Assembly: GCA_963797175.1 (NCBI GenBank)
Contig: CAWCOL010000011.1
Location: 62,001-126,000 of the forward strand
From: DATLLN01 sp963797175
Lineage (GTDB): Bacteria > Actinomycetota > Thermoleophilia > Gaiellales > JAICJC01
Length of the DNA: 64,000 nt
Reading direction: 5' to 3'
Part shown: one piece after another, positions 1 to 9,100 of the stretch
How the letters are laid out: every line of letters begins with the position of its first letter
Numbering within the stretch: the first letter of the stretch is position 1
Translations under genes and position numbers: made by a program
The notes under the pieces: generated by a model
The model's database searches: none
The model's input: the letters and a program-made list of their open reading frames with translations, nothing else
What the model was told of the DNA's origin: nothing

Positions 1-2
1 GC

Positions 3-533
3 GAGGTGGACGAGTGCCTGGAGGAGCACGGCATGCGGCCGATCGAGCTGCTGGCCGACATCGGCCTGCTGACGCCGCGGACGACGCTGATCCACGCCAC
101 GCACGTGACCGACCACGAGCTCGACCTGGTGCGCGCCGGCGGGTCCACCGTCTGCGCCTGCCCGACGACCGAGGCCAACCTGGGTGACGGCTACCTGCCG
201 GCCGAGCGGCTCCTCTCCCGCGGCGTCCCGATCTGCATCGGCACCGACTCGAACACGGTGATCGACCCGATCCTGGAGGTGCGCGAGGTGGAGGCGATCG
301 CGCGCCGCACCGCCGAGCGCCGCAACGTGCTGGTACCGGCGGGGGCAACGGGGCCGACCGGCTACCTTCTCGACATCGGGACGGCGAACGGCGCCCGGGC
401 GCTCGGCCTCGACGCTCCCGTGGGTGAGGTGGAGGTCGATCTGGACTCCCCGCACCTGCGCGGCGTCGACCGCGAGGACGCGCTGGCAGCGCTGCTCTTC
501 GGCGGCACGGCGGCCGCACTGCGACCCGTCTGA
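3..533 (+). CDS. hutF: Formimidoylglutamate deiminase (HutF-type amidohydrolase), C-terminal part
   Basis: The gene runs in from the left edge, so only about the last 177 residues are visible. The family converts N-formimidoyl-glutamate to N-formyl-glutamate and ammonia in histidine degradation. Visible amidohydrolase features are the metal-site strand HATHVTDHE, the HutF-like CPTTEANLGDG segment and the GTDSN loop carrying the late catalytic Asp. The stop lies 16 nt before the next start, so it is probably co-transcribed with the acyl-CoA dehydrogenase. A related deaminase of the chlorohydrolase/guanine-deaminase group is the main alternative. Confidence 0.75.
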   Translation, partial: EVDECLEEHGMRPIELLADIGLLTPRTTLIHATHVTDHELDLVRAGGSTVCACPTTEANLGDGYLPAERLLSRGVPICIGTDSNTVIDPILEVREVEAIARRTAERRNVLVPAGATGPTGYLLDIGTANGARALGLDAPVGEVEVDLDSPHLRGVDREDALAALLFGGTAAALRPV

Positions 534-549
534 CCCGAGGAGGACCCCG

Positions 550-1722
550 ATGGACTTCACGCTCACTCCCGAGCTCAAGGAGCTCCGCGATCGCACGCGG
601 CGCCTGGTGGACGACGTGCTGCAGCCGATCGAGCTCGAGGCCGAGACCAACCACGGCCGGCTCAGCGCCGAGACCCACGCCCGGGTCAAGCAGGCGGTGC
701 TGGACGCGGGCCTGAACGCCGCCAACATCCCCACCGAGTACGGGGGCGGCGGGCTCGGGCTGACGCAGCAGGTCGTGCTGCACGAGCAGCTCGGCCGCCT
801 CACCAACTGCCTCTGGGTGCTGGTCTGGAGCCCGTCCAACGTGCTCGTGCACGGCACGCCGGAGCAGATCGACCGCTACCTGCTCCCCGACGTCCGCGGC
901 GAGCACCGCCACGCCTACGCGATCACCGAGGCCGACGCCGGATCCGACCCGCGCGCCATCCGGGCCGAGGCGATCCGCGACGGCGACGTCTACCGCCTCT
1001 CCGGCACCAAGTGGTTCGTGACCGACGGGGACATCGCGAGCTACTTCCTGGTGCTGGCCTGGGCCGTGGACGGCGACGAGCGGCAGCCCGCGCTGTTCAT
1101 CGTGGACAAGGACCTGCCCGGCGTCGAGATGACCGACGATCCCGACTTCACGCACAACTTCCCCTACCGGCACCCCGAGTACACGTTCACCGACACCCCC
1201 GTCCCCGTCGCCAACGTGCTGGGCGAGGTGGGGCAGGGGTTCGAGCTGACGGCCGAGTGGTTCATCGAGGAGCGCGTCCACATCGCGGCCCGCTGCTGCG
1301 GAGCCTGCGACCGGCTGATCGAGCTGGGCACCGAGTGGGCGCTCGAGCGCGAGCAGTTCGGCGGCCGGATCTTCGACCACCAGGCGATCAGCTTCATGCT
1401 GGCCGACTGCGCCGCCGAGACCACCGCCGCGCGCCTGCTCACCTACTACGTGGGCGAGCTGTACGACTCCGGCGCCGATCCCAAGCTGGTGCACGCCAAG
1501 GCCTCGATGGCGAAGCTGATCGCGTCGGAGACGGCGGGCCGCGTGGCCGACCGGGTGGTGCAGATCTTCGGCGGGCGCGGCTACATGCGGCGCAACCCGG
1601 CCGAGCGGCTGTGGCGCGAGGTGCGCGTCGACCGGATCTGGGAGGGCACCTCCGAGATCCAGCGGATGGTGATCGCCCGCGGCCTCGAGCGGCGCGGCGT
1701 CGCCCGGCTGATGGAGCTGTAG
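550..1722 (+). CDS. Acyl-CoA dehydrogenase
   Basis: A 390-residue flavoprotein of the normal family length, expected to oxidise an acyl-CoA thioester to the enoyl-CoA with FAD. The three family parts are visible: an N-terminal helical domain from MDFTLTPELKELRD, a middle beta domain with YAITEADAGSD, and a C-terminal domain ending in RIWEGTSEIQR, where the Glu of WEGT is the usual catalytic base. The start at 550 follows GAGGAGG at 537-543, an ideal ribosome site; the open frame extends further upstream but overlaps the previous gene. Substrate chain length cannot be read from the sequence. Confidence 0.93.
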   Translation: MDFTLTPELKELRDRTRRLVDDVLQPIELEAETNHGRLSAETHARVKQAVLDAGLNAANIPTEYGGGGLGLTQQVVLHEQLGRLTNCLWVLVWSPSNVLVHGTPEQIDRYLLPDVRGEHRHAYAITEADAGSDPRAIRAEAIRDGDVYRLSGTKWFVTDGDIASYFLVLAWAVDGDERQPALFIVDKDLPGVEMTDDPDFTHNFPYRHPEYTFTDTPVPVANVLGEVGQGFELTAEWFIEERVHIAARCCGACDRLIELGTEWALEREQFGGRIFDHQAISFMLADCAAETTAARLLTYYVGELYDSGADPKLVHAKASMAKLIASETAGRVADRVVQIFGGRGYMRRNPAERLWREVRVDRIWEGTSEIQRMVIARGLERRGVARLMEL

Positions 1723-1804
1723 CTCCTACCACGAAACGGGGATGCGGGTTACCACAGGCTGCGGAGGCGAGTGCGCGGACGTGACCACCGGCTGAGGCGA
1801 TCGG

Positions 1805-1810
1805 TACGCT
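1805..1810 (+). promoter_or_regulatory. Leaderless promoter -10 box TACGCT
   Basis: TACGCT ends 6 nt before the GTG at 1817, which places the transcription start on the start codon. No Shine-Dalgarno is present. Confidence 0.55.
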
Positions 1811-1816
1811 TTGCCG

Positions 1817-3790
1817 GTGGCCGAGACCGTCGACGCCGAGACCGCGCGGCCGGCGCCTCGCGGTGAGGCCCTGCTGGGCCGCGCCGGCGGGCTGGCGCCG
1901 CTGGTGCTGCTCCTGCTCCCCTTCGGCTGCGGTCTGTGGATGGCGGGCCACGGCGGCGGCTACACGGTGGACGAGTGGGGGCTGTGGTCGGCGGTCACGG
2001 CGCTGGCCGTCGCGGTCGTCCTGATCGCCGTCGAGCCGCCGCGGCTGGGCGTGCTGCCCTGGGTGGCGCCGGGCGGCCTGGCCGCGATGGGGGTGTACTG
2101 CTGGCTCTCGGTCGGGTGGGCCGACTGGCCGGAGAACGCGCTGGTCGAGGGCGACCGCTTCATCTTCTACGCCTGCGCCTTTGCGCTCGCCCTGCTCGCG
2201 CTGGGGCTGGTGGAGGGCCGGCGGGTCGCCGTCTGGCTGGCCGCCGGCGGGGCGGGGCTGATCGCGCTGCTCCAGGCGTGGGTGTTGTGGACGAACGGCG
2301 ACGTCGGCGCCTTCGACTTCGGCCGTCTGGTCGGCGGCATCGGCTACGGCGGCGGCATGGCCGCCCTGGTCGCGATCGGTGTGTGGCCGCTGATCGCCCT
2401 GGCCTCGGAGCGGGGGACGCAGATCCCGCTGCGCGTCGCCGCGGCCCTGGGCGCGGGGGCGGGCGCGGCGCTGGTCATCCCCACCGGTGCCCGGTCGGCG
2501 CTGTTCGCGCTGATCGCCTCGGGCGTGATCTTCCTGCTCGTCACGCCGACGCCGATCCGCTGCGCGGCGCTGGCGGCGCCGATGACCGTGATGATCGCGC
2601 TGCGCTGGCACGAGTTGAACGCGGCGTTCGGGTCGGCGGCGGGCTCGTCCCAGGCAAAGACGGTGGGCGCCGCCACGCTGCTGACGGCCGTCGTCTGCGC
2701 CCTCGCCGCGCTGATCCAGTCGCTGCTCGACCTGCGAGTGCGGCTGGGCGAGGAGGCGCGGCGGATGACCACCGCGGTCGCCACGGCCGTCGCCATCTGC
2801 GGCGTGCTGCTCGCGCTGGGCGGGTTCTCGATCACGGTCAGCGGCGGCCCCAGCGGGTTCGTGCACGACAAGTGGCACGAGTTCCAGCAGCAGGGCAGCC
2901 CGTACCGCGGCGACGCGGACAGCCGTTTCGGGTCGGTCGGCACCGGGCGCTACGACCTCTGGCGCGCCGCTGTGCTGATCTTCCGCGACCACCCGCTGCA
3001 CGGCATCGGCGCCGGCAACTTCCTCTCCCAGTACGCCATCCTCGGCCGCTCGACCGACCAGCCGTTCCACGCCCACAGCGAGTTCCTGGAGTCGGCATCG
3101 ACGCTCGGCATCCCCGGCCTGCTCGGGTTCACGCTGGCCATGGGCCTGCCGCTGGCAGCGGCCATCCGGCTGCGGTTCCGCGGTGCGACCTCGGGTGAGC
3201 GGCTGCTGGCCGCGGCGATGGTGGGCGGCCTCAGCGAGTTCCTGCTGCACGCGGCCGTGGATTGGACGTGGCAGCTCGCGGCATGCGTGATGCCCGCGCT
3301 GCTGCTCGCTGCCGCGGCCTGCGCCTCGCTGCCGCGGCCGGGCGGGCCGCCGCCCGAGCGCACGCGGGTGCGCAGGATCGCGATGCTGGCGACGCCTGCG
3401 GTGATCGTCGGCGCCGTCGCGATCAGCACGATCCCGGCGGCGCTGGCCCAGGCCTACCTGCTGCGCTCGTACGGCCAGCCGCTGGATGCCGCGATCTCGT
3501 CCGCCAACACCGCCGACGGGCTCGACTGGTTCTCGGGCAGGCCGCAGATCGCGATCGCGCGGGCCGCGCTGCGCAACGGCGACGCCCGCACCGCGTACGA
3601 CGCCTCACGGCTGGCTGTGGCTCGCGAACCCGAGTTCTGGGTGGGCTGGCAGATGCTGTACCTGAGCGCCACGCGGTTGGGCCGGCCCGGCGTCGCGCAG
3701 CACGCGCTCAGTCAGGTGCGGCGGCTCAACCCGTCGCTGCGGCTCGACTTCCGATTCGTCGAGCCGCCCATCTCCTACGACCACTACTGA
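1817..3790 (+). CDS. O-antigen ligase/polymerase-like membrane protein (Wzy_C type)
   Basis: A 657-residue polytopic membrane protein with about a dozen hydrophobic segments. A large extracytoplasmic loop carries GIGAGNFLSQY and HAHSEFLE, the signature region of the Wzy_C/WaaL ligase-polymerase family, followed by more membrane spans and a soluble C-terminal tail (from about residue 560) with helical, TPR-like character. The family transfers or polymerises lipid-linked glycans at the outer membrane face; the acceptor here is unknown. GTG at 1817 is preferred over TTG at 1811 because TACGCT lies 6 nt upstream. No other glycan genes are nearby. A shared terminator follows the stop. Confidence 0.85.
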   Translation: MAETVDAETARPAPRGEALLGRAGGLAPLVLLLLPFGCGLWMAGHGGGYTVDEWGLWSAVTALAVAVVLIAVEPPRLGVLPWVAPGGLAAMGVYCWLSVGWADWPENALVEGDRFIFYACAFALALLALGLVEGRRVAVWLAAGGAGLIALLQAWVLWTNGDVGAFDFGRLVGGIGYGGGMAALVAIGVWPLIALASERGTQIPLRVAAALGAGAGAALVIPTGARSALFALIASGVIFLLVTPTPIRCAALAAPMTVMIALRWHELNAAFGSAAGSSQAKTVGAATLLTAVVCALAALIQSLLDLRVRLGEEARRMTTAVATAVAICGVLLALGGFSITVSGGPSGFVHDKWHEFQQQGSPYRGDADSRFGSVGTGRYDLWRAAVLIFRDHPLHGIGAGNFLSQYAILGRSTDQPFHAHSEFLESASTLGIPGLLGFTLAMGLPLAAAIRLRFRGATSGERLLAAAMVGGLSEFLLHAAVDWTWQLAACVMPALLLAAAACASLPRPGGPPPERTRVRRIAMLATPAVIVGAVAISTIPAALAQAYLLRSYGQPLDAAISSANTADGLDWFSGRPQIAIARAALRNGDARTAYDASRLAVAREPEFWVGWQMLYLSATRLGRPGVAQHALSQVRRLNPSLRLDFRFVEPPISYDHY

Positions 3791-3811
3791 GCCGGCGGCC
3801 CCGGGAACGCA

Positions 3812-3837
3812 GAAGGGGCGCCCTCAGGCGCCCCTTC
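3812..3837. terminator. Bidirectional hairpin terminator
   Basis: A perfect 11-bp stem (GAAGGGGCGCC with GGCGCCCCTTC) closes a 4-nt CTCA loop. It lies between two convergent genes, 21 nt after the ligase-like gene and 29 nt after the LPFTG gene, and can serve both. There is no long T tract, as is common in high-GC actinobacteria. Confidence 0.75.
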
Positions 3838-3866
3838 GTACATCTCTCGTGTCTTGCGGACGAGAT

Positions 3867-4121
3867 CTAGCTCGAGCGACGAGCAGCCATCGCGCGGAGC
3901 GCGAAGCCACTGGCGACGATCGCAGCGCCCACGATCACGTAGAGCATCAGCTCGGAACCGGTGAAGGGGAGAGTGCCGCCGCCCCCACCGCCGGTCTGCT
4001 CACCAGCGACCTGGCCGCCCGGCTTGTTGTAGTCGCTGCCCGCGAGCGCGGTACCAGCTGTCACGGCGAAAATCGCCGCGACGCTCAGCAGAGCGACAGC
4101 CGAACGAACTACTTTCCTCAT
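3867..4121 (-). CDS. Tiny LPFTG cell-wall-anchored protein
   Basis: An 84-residue protein with the full architecture of a sortase substrate. It has a signal peptide (residues 1 to about 27, ending TAGTALA), a short Gly/Gln-rich stretch, LPFTG at residues 51-55, a membrane span at about 58-75, and an Arg-rich tail ending AARRSS. Sortases cleave such motifs between Thr and Gly and link the protein to peptidoglycan. The mature anchored peptide would be only about 25-30 residues, with no domain. A ribosome site (AGGTGGT-like) precedes the ATG. Upstream are three 21-bp repeats. No sortase gene is in the window. The role is unknown; a cell-wall spacer or structural peptide is a guess. Confidence 0.8.
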   Translation of the reverse strand: MRKVVRSAVALLSVAAIFAVTAGTALAGSDYNKPGGQVAGEQTGGGGGGTLPFTGSELMLYVIVGAAIVASGFALRAMAARRSS

Positions 4122-4141
4122 ATCTGCACCACCTCTCCCTA

Positions 4142-4204
4142 AGAGGACGTTTGAGGCCTGTACTCAGGACATTGAACCCTGAAGTCAGGACGTTGGAGCC
4201 TGAA
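4142..4204. repeat. Three tandem 21-bp repeats upstream of the LPFTG gene
   Basis: Units at 4142-4162, 4163-4183 and 4184-4204 share the core AGGACRTT and the end CCTGAA. On the minus strand, units 2 and 3 each hold an inverted repeat TCAGG-N9-CCTGA, and unit 1 is a decayed copy. Exact 21-bp periodicity (two helical turns) just upstream of a start codon is typical of stacked operator sites. Whether they lie upstream of or inside the 5' leader is not clear. Confidence 0.7.
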
Positions 4205-4306
4205 CCCATCTTCGCACTGACACCGTGAGGATACGGGTATCTTCCGGCGGATGCAACAACCAGCTAGCAAGTCGTGTCCGCAGTTTGCAGGCTCGATGAC
4301 TTGTTA

Positions 4307-4810
4307 TCACGGCTGGGAGTCTGACGCAGGGGCCGGACGACCCCCGTCGAGGGGCGTCGCCGACGCCCACCGGTGCAGTCCGGTGACCTGCCACTCCAGT
4401 GGGGCGAAGATCGGACGGCGCTCGCGGGAGACCCGCAGCGCATCGTCGATCGTGAGCGCGTCCAGCCGCGAGAGCACGGCCGCGGTGACGGTCGCCGAGC
4501 GCTCCCGCCCGCCCCGGCAGTGCACGTACACCGAGCCGCCGTCGGCGCCCGCGATCGCGACCGCCCGGTCGAGCACGTCCGCCGGCACCGTCGATCCGTC
4601 CCGCACCGGCAGCAGGTGCTCGGTCATGCCGCTGCGCAGGTAGGCGGCGGCGAGCAGGTCGCGCTCGCCCTCCCAGTACTCCCGCTCCTCGCAGAGGTTG
4701 ACGACCGAGGAGACGCCCTCGGCCCGCAGCGCCTCGACGTGGTCGTCCCGGAACGGCATCGCGCCGGCCAGCAGCCGGTCGTTGATCCGGTGGTAGTTGA
4801 GGCGCGCCAT
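4307..4810 (-). CDS. Dual-specificity / tyrosine phosphatase family protein
   Basis: A 167-residue protein with the cysteine phosphatase loop HCRGGRERSA (C-X5-R) at about residues 105-114, preceded by SVVNLCEERE, a pattern of dual-specificity phosphatases. The family hydrolyses phosphate from Tyr/Ser/Thr or phosphoinositides through a Cys-phosphate intermediate. The start at 4810 is chosen because a TACCAT box on the minus strand (4817-4822) lies 6 nt upstream; the longer open frame to 4978 runs into repeats. It is monocistronic as far as can be seen. The substrate is unknown. Confidence 0.85.
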   Translation of the reverse strand: MARLNYHRINDRLLAGAMPFRDDHVEALRAEGVSSVVNLCEEREYWEGERDLLAAAYLRSGMTEHLLPVRDGSTVPADVLDRAVAIAGADGGSVYVHCRGGRERSATVTAAVLSRLDALTIDDALRVSRERRPIFAPLEWQVTGLHRWASATPLDGGRPAPASDSQP

Positions 4811-4816
4811 CCGGCG

Positions 4817-4822
4817 ATGGTA
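4817..4822 (-). promoter_or_regulatory. Leaderless promoter -10 box TACCAT
   Basis: The minus-strand TACCAT is followed by 6 nt and the ATG of the phosphatase gene at 4810. Confidence 0.55.
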
Positions 4823-4824
4823 CC

Positions 4825-5021
4825 GGGGCCCGGCACGGTGCCAGACCCGGTGCCGGGCCCCGCTCACAGCCGATCCGGCGTTCCGTGACGGTTCGTTGTG
4901 GAAGGCGGAACCATTCCAGCCGGCCAGGGATCGCTCAACCAGGCGGATCGGGAGGGTGTCCGGTACGGGGTCTGGCACCGTGCCAGACCCCGCTCACAGC
5001 CGATCCGGCGTTCCGTGACGG
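4825..5021. repeat. Intergenic repeat block: inverted repeat and 34-bp direct repeat
   Basis: A perfect 12-bp inverted repeat (GGGGCCCGGCAC at 4825-4836, GTGCCGGGCCCC at 4850-4861) is followed by a 34-bp sequence repeated exactly at 4858-4891 and 4988-5021. Each copy follows a GGCAC-type element. The GGCACNGTGCC motifs match the 12-bp repeat family beside the transposase at 40.6 kb. The block fills the roughly 340-bp gap between the phosphatase and the small ORF at 5153; I see no other gene in it. Confidence 0.75.
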
Positions 5022-5152
5022 AGAGGCACCAAAGACCTGACGCAACCGTCAGGAGCCCGATCCTTGCCAATCCCTACCCGCGCCGGGACGAAGCGGTGAA
5101 CATGCTGCAAACGGCCTTGTTTTCCGGCTCGGCGAGGTGCAGACTTGCAGGT

Positions 5153-5293
5153 ATGCACCGCCTGATCGACCGCCTGCGCAGCCGCCGTCGCGAACGCGAT
5201 CTCGCCCGCGAGCTGGAGATGCGCGCCCGCGCGCAGCTCGACGCCCGCGCCGAGGCCGCCGCGCGGATGGCCGACGACCCGCAGCGCGGCTGA
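5153..5293 (+). CDS. Small highly charged protein (46 aa)
   Basis: The 46-codon frame encodes an Arg/Ala/Glu-rich, probably all-helical peptide beginning MHRLIDRLRSRRRERD. Support for the start is CAGACT at 5140-5145, 7 nt before the ATG, matching the spacing of leaderless genes in this window. It ends 31 nt before the inositol monophosphatase start. I do not recognise it, and the reading rests on start context and codon pattern only. Confidence 0.45.
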   Translation: MHRLIDRLRSRRRERDLARELEMRARAQLDARAEAAARMADDPQRG

Positions 5294-5311
5294 GTCCCCG
5301 CCCGCAGGGCA

Positions 5312-5317
5312 TAGACT
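5312..5317 (+). promoter_or_regulatory. Leaderless promoter -10 box TAGACT
   Basis: TAGACT lies 7 nt before the GTG at 5325. Confidence 0.55.
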
Positions 5318-5324
5318 GCCCGCC

Positions 5325-6141
5325 GTGTCCGAGCGAGACGACCTGCTGGAGCTGGCCGAGCGCGCGGCGCGCACGGCCGGGGATCTGCTGCTGGAGCGGT
5401 TCCGGCGGCCGGCCACCGGCCTCTCGTCGAAGAGCAGCCAGACCGACCTCGTCTCCGACGCCGACCGCGACGCCGAGCGCCTGCTCCGCGAGCTGCTGCT
5501 GGGCGAGCGCCCCGGCGACGGGCTGCTGGGCGAGGAGGGGGGAGGCGTCGCCGGCGCGTCCGGGCTGCGCTGGGTGGTCGATCCGCTGGACGGCACGATC
5601 AACTACCTCTACGGCCTGCCGTCGTGGTCGGTCTCGATCGCCTGCGAGGACGCCGACGGGGGCGCTGGTCGGGGTCGTCCACGTGCCGACCCGGGACGAG
5701 ACCTTCACCGCCGCCCGCGGCGGCGGGGCCTGGCTGAACGGCGAGCGCGCTCGCCGCCAGCGGTGAGCGCCACCTGGCCGCGGCCCTGGTCGTCGACCGG
5801 CTTCTCGTACCTGGCCGATCAGCGGCAGGTGCAGGCCGCGCGCGCTGGCGACGATGCTCGCCGCGGTGCGCGACATCCGCCGCAGCGGCTCGGCGGCGAT
5901 CGATCTGGCCTCGGTGGCGGCGGGCCGGGTGGACGGCTACTACGAGCACGGGCTGAACGCCTGGGACAGCGCCGCCGGCACGCTGCTGGTGCGCGAGGCG
6001 GGCGGCCGGGTGCTGCCCTTACCCGCCGCCGCGGGCCTGCGGGAGGGCCTCGTCGCGGCCGGCGCCGGCCTGGCCGAGCCGCTCGCGGCGCTCGTGGAGC
6101 GCGCTCTCGGCGGTGTCCGGCCTGCCGATTCGCTACACTGA
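5325..6141 (+). CDS. Inositol monophosphatase family protein (frameshifted)
   Basis: Read across four shifts this is a roughly 270-residue Mg-dependent sugar/inositol phosphatase. It has TDLVSDADRDAE, LLGEEGG, the metal motif DPLDGTINYLYG, the GVVHVPTRDETFTAARGGGAWLNG segment, then DIRRSGSAAIDL and the late metal Asp in HGLNAWDSAAG. The product hydrolyses a phosphomonoester such as myo-inositol or histidinol phosphate. Breaks lie near 5660, 5746, 5795 and 5840, and each is repaired by removing one base. Between breaks the protein is conserved without stops. Start GTG 5325 fits the TAGACT box. SuhB-like or HisN-like function cannot be separated here. Confidence 0.8.
6134..6139 (+). promoter_or_regulatory. 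Promoter -10 box TACACT of the helicase gene
   Basis: TACACT is followed by a roughly 30-nt leader with GAGGAGG at 6162-6168 and an ATG at 6176. This is a leadered promoter, unlike most here. It overlaps the last codons of the phosphatase gene. Confidence 0.45.
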
Positions 6142-6175
6142 GACCGACCGCCGGTGCCGCCGAGGAGGCGCCCGT

Positions 6176-9100
6176 ATGACCGGCGGCGCAACAGATGACT
6201 TTGGGGATGAAGGCCGACCTGGAAGCGGCCGCGCACCGTGTCGAGACGTGGTGCGGGGAACCGCTGCTGCACGAGGGAGAGGATGCCGACCTGGCGCTCG
6301 CCCCGGGCACCGCACGCCGTGCCGCGCTGGACGCCGCGCTGGAGGAGATGGGCCGCGGCGCGACCGAGCCGAGCTTCGGCTGGCGGCGTGACTTCTCGCT
6401 CGATCCTCGGCCTCGAACGCGTGCTGTCCGAGCAGCAGCCCAAGCTCGCCTCCGGCACCACGCTGCGCCGCCATCAGGTGGACGCGCTGGCCGGCCAGCT
6501 GGCCGCGCTGATCGGCGACCTCGAGCGGGGCGAGCCCGACGAGGACGAGGACGACGACTGCCGAGAACGGCAACGGCGATGGCGGCCGAGAACGGCAACG
6601 GCGACGCCGAGGCCGACGCGCTGTACGGCGAGCCGGTCGGCGCCGACCCCACCCAGGCCGTCGTGGCCGACGTCACCGAGGAGGGCGAGCACGGGCCCGA
6701 TCCCGGCGCTCGCCGCCGCTACCGGTTCAAGCACCCGACGGCCTCGGGCAAGACGATCGCCGCGGCGGGGTTCGTCGAGGCGGCCCGCACGACCGGCGTC
6801 CTCATCCTCACCCACCGCCGGCTGCTGGTCGACCAGTTCACCCGCGACCTGACCAAGGAGGGCTACGGCGCCCGCCTGCACGGGCCGCTGTCCCGCGGCG
6901 AGACCGTCCCCGCGACGCCGCCGCTGACGATCAACACCTACTCCTGGTTCATCAAGCACGCCGACGACCTGCGCGACGACGTCTACGGCGTGGTCGTCTG
7001 CGACGAGGCGCACACCGCCCTGGGCGACAAGACCGCCGCGGCCATCCGCCGCTTCTCGCGAGCCGGTCTACATCGGCATGACGGCCACCGACCAGCTGCT
7101 CCAGAAGCACGTCGGCGACGTCTTCCCGGCCGAGGTGGCCGACTTCCCGCTGGCCGAGGCCGTCCGCCGCGGCGTCGTCGCGCCGCTGCGCTGCTCGCGC
7201 GTCCGCCCGATCGCCTCGCTGCGCACCGTCGAGATCGTCGGCGGCGACTTCGAGCAGAGCCAGCTGGCCGCCGCGCTCGACCTCGATCCGCTGAACATCG
7301 CGGCCGCCGGCCTCTACCCGACCGGTTCGGCGAGACGCCGGGCATCGTCTACGCGGCCGGCGTCGAGCACGCCGAGCGTGTGGCGGCGGCGATGCGCAGC
7401 ATCGGGCTGAAGGCCGCGGCCGTCTCGGGGCGCACGCCGCCCCGCGAGCTGGCCGAGCGGCTCGCCGCCTACGATCGCGGCGAGATCAACGTCCTGGTCA
7501 ACGCGCAGCTGCTGGCGGAGGGCTGGAACGCGCCGCGGGCGACGGTCTGCATGCACCTCGCGCCGACGGCCAGCCGCCGCGTCTACCAGCAGCGTGTGGG
7601 CCGGATCATGCGCCTGCACCGGCGCAAGGAGGCGGGCGTCGTCGTCGATTTCGCCGAGCCGGGCGCGCCCCACACGGAGCGCGTGATCACGCTGCACTCG
7701 CTGCTCGGCGTGGACGCCTACCGGCCCAACGGCCTGGTCACGCCGCCGCCGCCCCGGCGCCGCAGGTGGCGCCGGCGGCCGCCCAAGCCGCTGGTCAAGG
7801 AGGCGAACTGGATCGTCCCCGTCTCGGACGACCCCGAGCGCCGGATCGCGGTGATCGCGAACCAGTGGCGGCTGGTGGACGCGTCGAAGCTGCCGCTGGA
7901 CGAGCAGCGCGCATGGGCCGTCGTCGCGGCCCGCTCGGTCAGCCCGGCCGACGTGCAGCTGCTGGCGGAGCGGGTCACCGGCCTCGCGCCCGAGGCGCGC
8001 GAGCTCTTCTTCTTCACCTGCGCCGCCGAGAACAAGCACCGGCGGCTGCGGCTCCAGGCGCTGGGCGACCTCGCCGTCGCAGGGGCCGACGCAGACGACC
8101 TTCGCGATGGCCTGCCGGCTGGTCGAGGCCGCGCCGACGTGGCAGCAGGACCGCGGCCAGGGCGCGCGCATCCTGCTGCTGGCGATGGGCGACGGCCGGA
8201 TCGAGGCGCCGGACGACCGCATCGTCGCCTGGACGTGGCAGCTCGCCCGCGCCGCCCGCGACCACGAGTACCGCTACGCCGGCAGCCACGTCAACGACGG
8301 CCGCAGCCTGCTCGGCGCCCTGGCCGCGGCCTCCAGCGACGCCGCCCTGACCGAGGCCGCCGCCCGTCTGGCCACCATCGCGACGTCCGGCCCGCTCGAG
8401 GCCGGCGCGGCCATCCTGGCCGTGGCCTCCCCGCGGCGCGGCACGATGGCCGAGCGCCTGGTCGAGCGAGCCCGGATGACGCTCTCGGCCGATCCGCCGC
8501 GGCTGGCCGCCGCGCTCGGGTCGAACATCCCCGCACCCGCCGCGCGGGTCAAGACCCAGAAGCGGGCGAAGGCGAAGGAGAAGGAGCGCGCCGACACGAT
8601 CTCGTTCAACGGCGCCGTGGTCGGCTCGACGCCGCCGGCCGTGGCGGTGGCGCGCAAGGACGGCACGGTCACCGTGCCGGTCTCGGCCGAGGTCGCGGTG
8701 CGGCTGCGCGACGACGCCGACGACCTGGTGCGGCCGCAGGTGGGCGACGCCGAGTCGCTGCGGTGGACGCTGACGGGCGACGGCGACGCGGTGTTCGAGT
8801 CGGCCGTGGACGTGCGCCGGGCGGCCGCCGACGCGGCGCCGCTGGAGGTGCAGGTGGCCAAGCTGCTGGGCGGCGACGCCCTGCCCGACCGCACCGTCCG
8901 CGTCTCGGTCGAGGGCGCCGGGCTGGTCGTGCCGCTCGGCCGCGACGAGGGCGAGGCGCTGCTCGACGATGCCGCCCGCCGCGTGCTGTCGCAGCTCAAG
9001 AACGCCGGCGTCCGCGGCCGCGTCCGGGTGGAGTTCGAGCTCGAGGGGGCCGACGGCGAGACGGTGCGGGACTCCCGGCCGGGCGCCGTCCGCAAGATCG

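Noticed and set aside
1439..3250. A 603-residue minus-strand open frame opposite the acyl-CoA dehydrogenase and ligase-like genes
   Set aside because: It is low-complexity Arg/Gln/Ala sequence typical of antisense frames in very GC-rich genes. The plus-strand proteins are recognisable families.
4230..4241. GATAC-GG-GTATC inverted repeat near the LPFTG gene
   Set aside because: The short arms are likely to occur by chance, and the 21-bp repeats next to it are the stronger signal.
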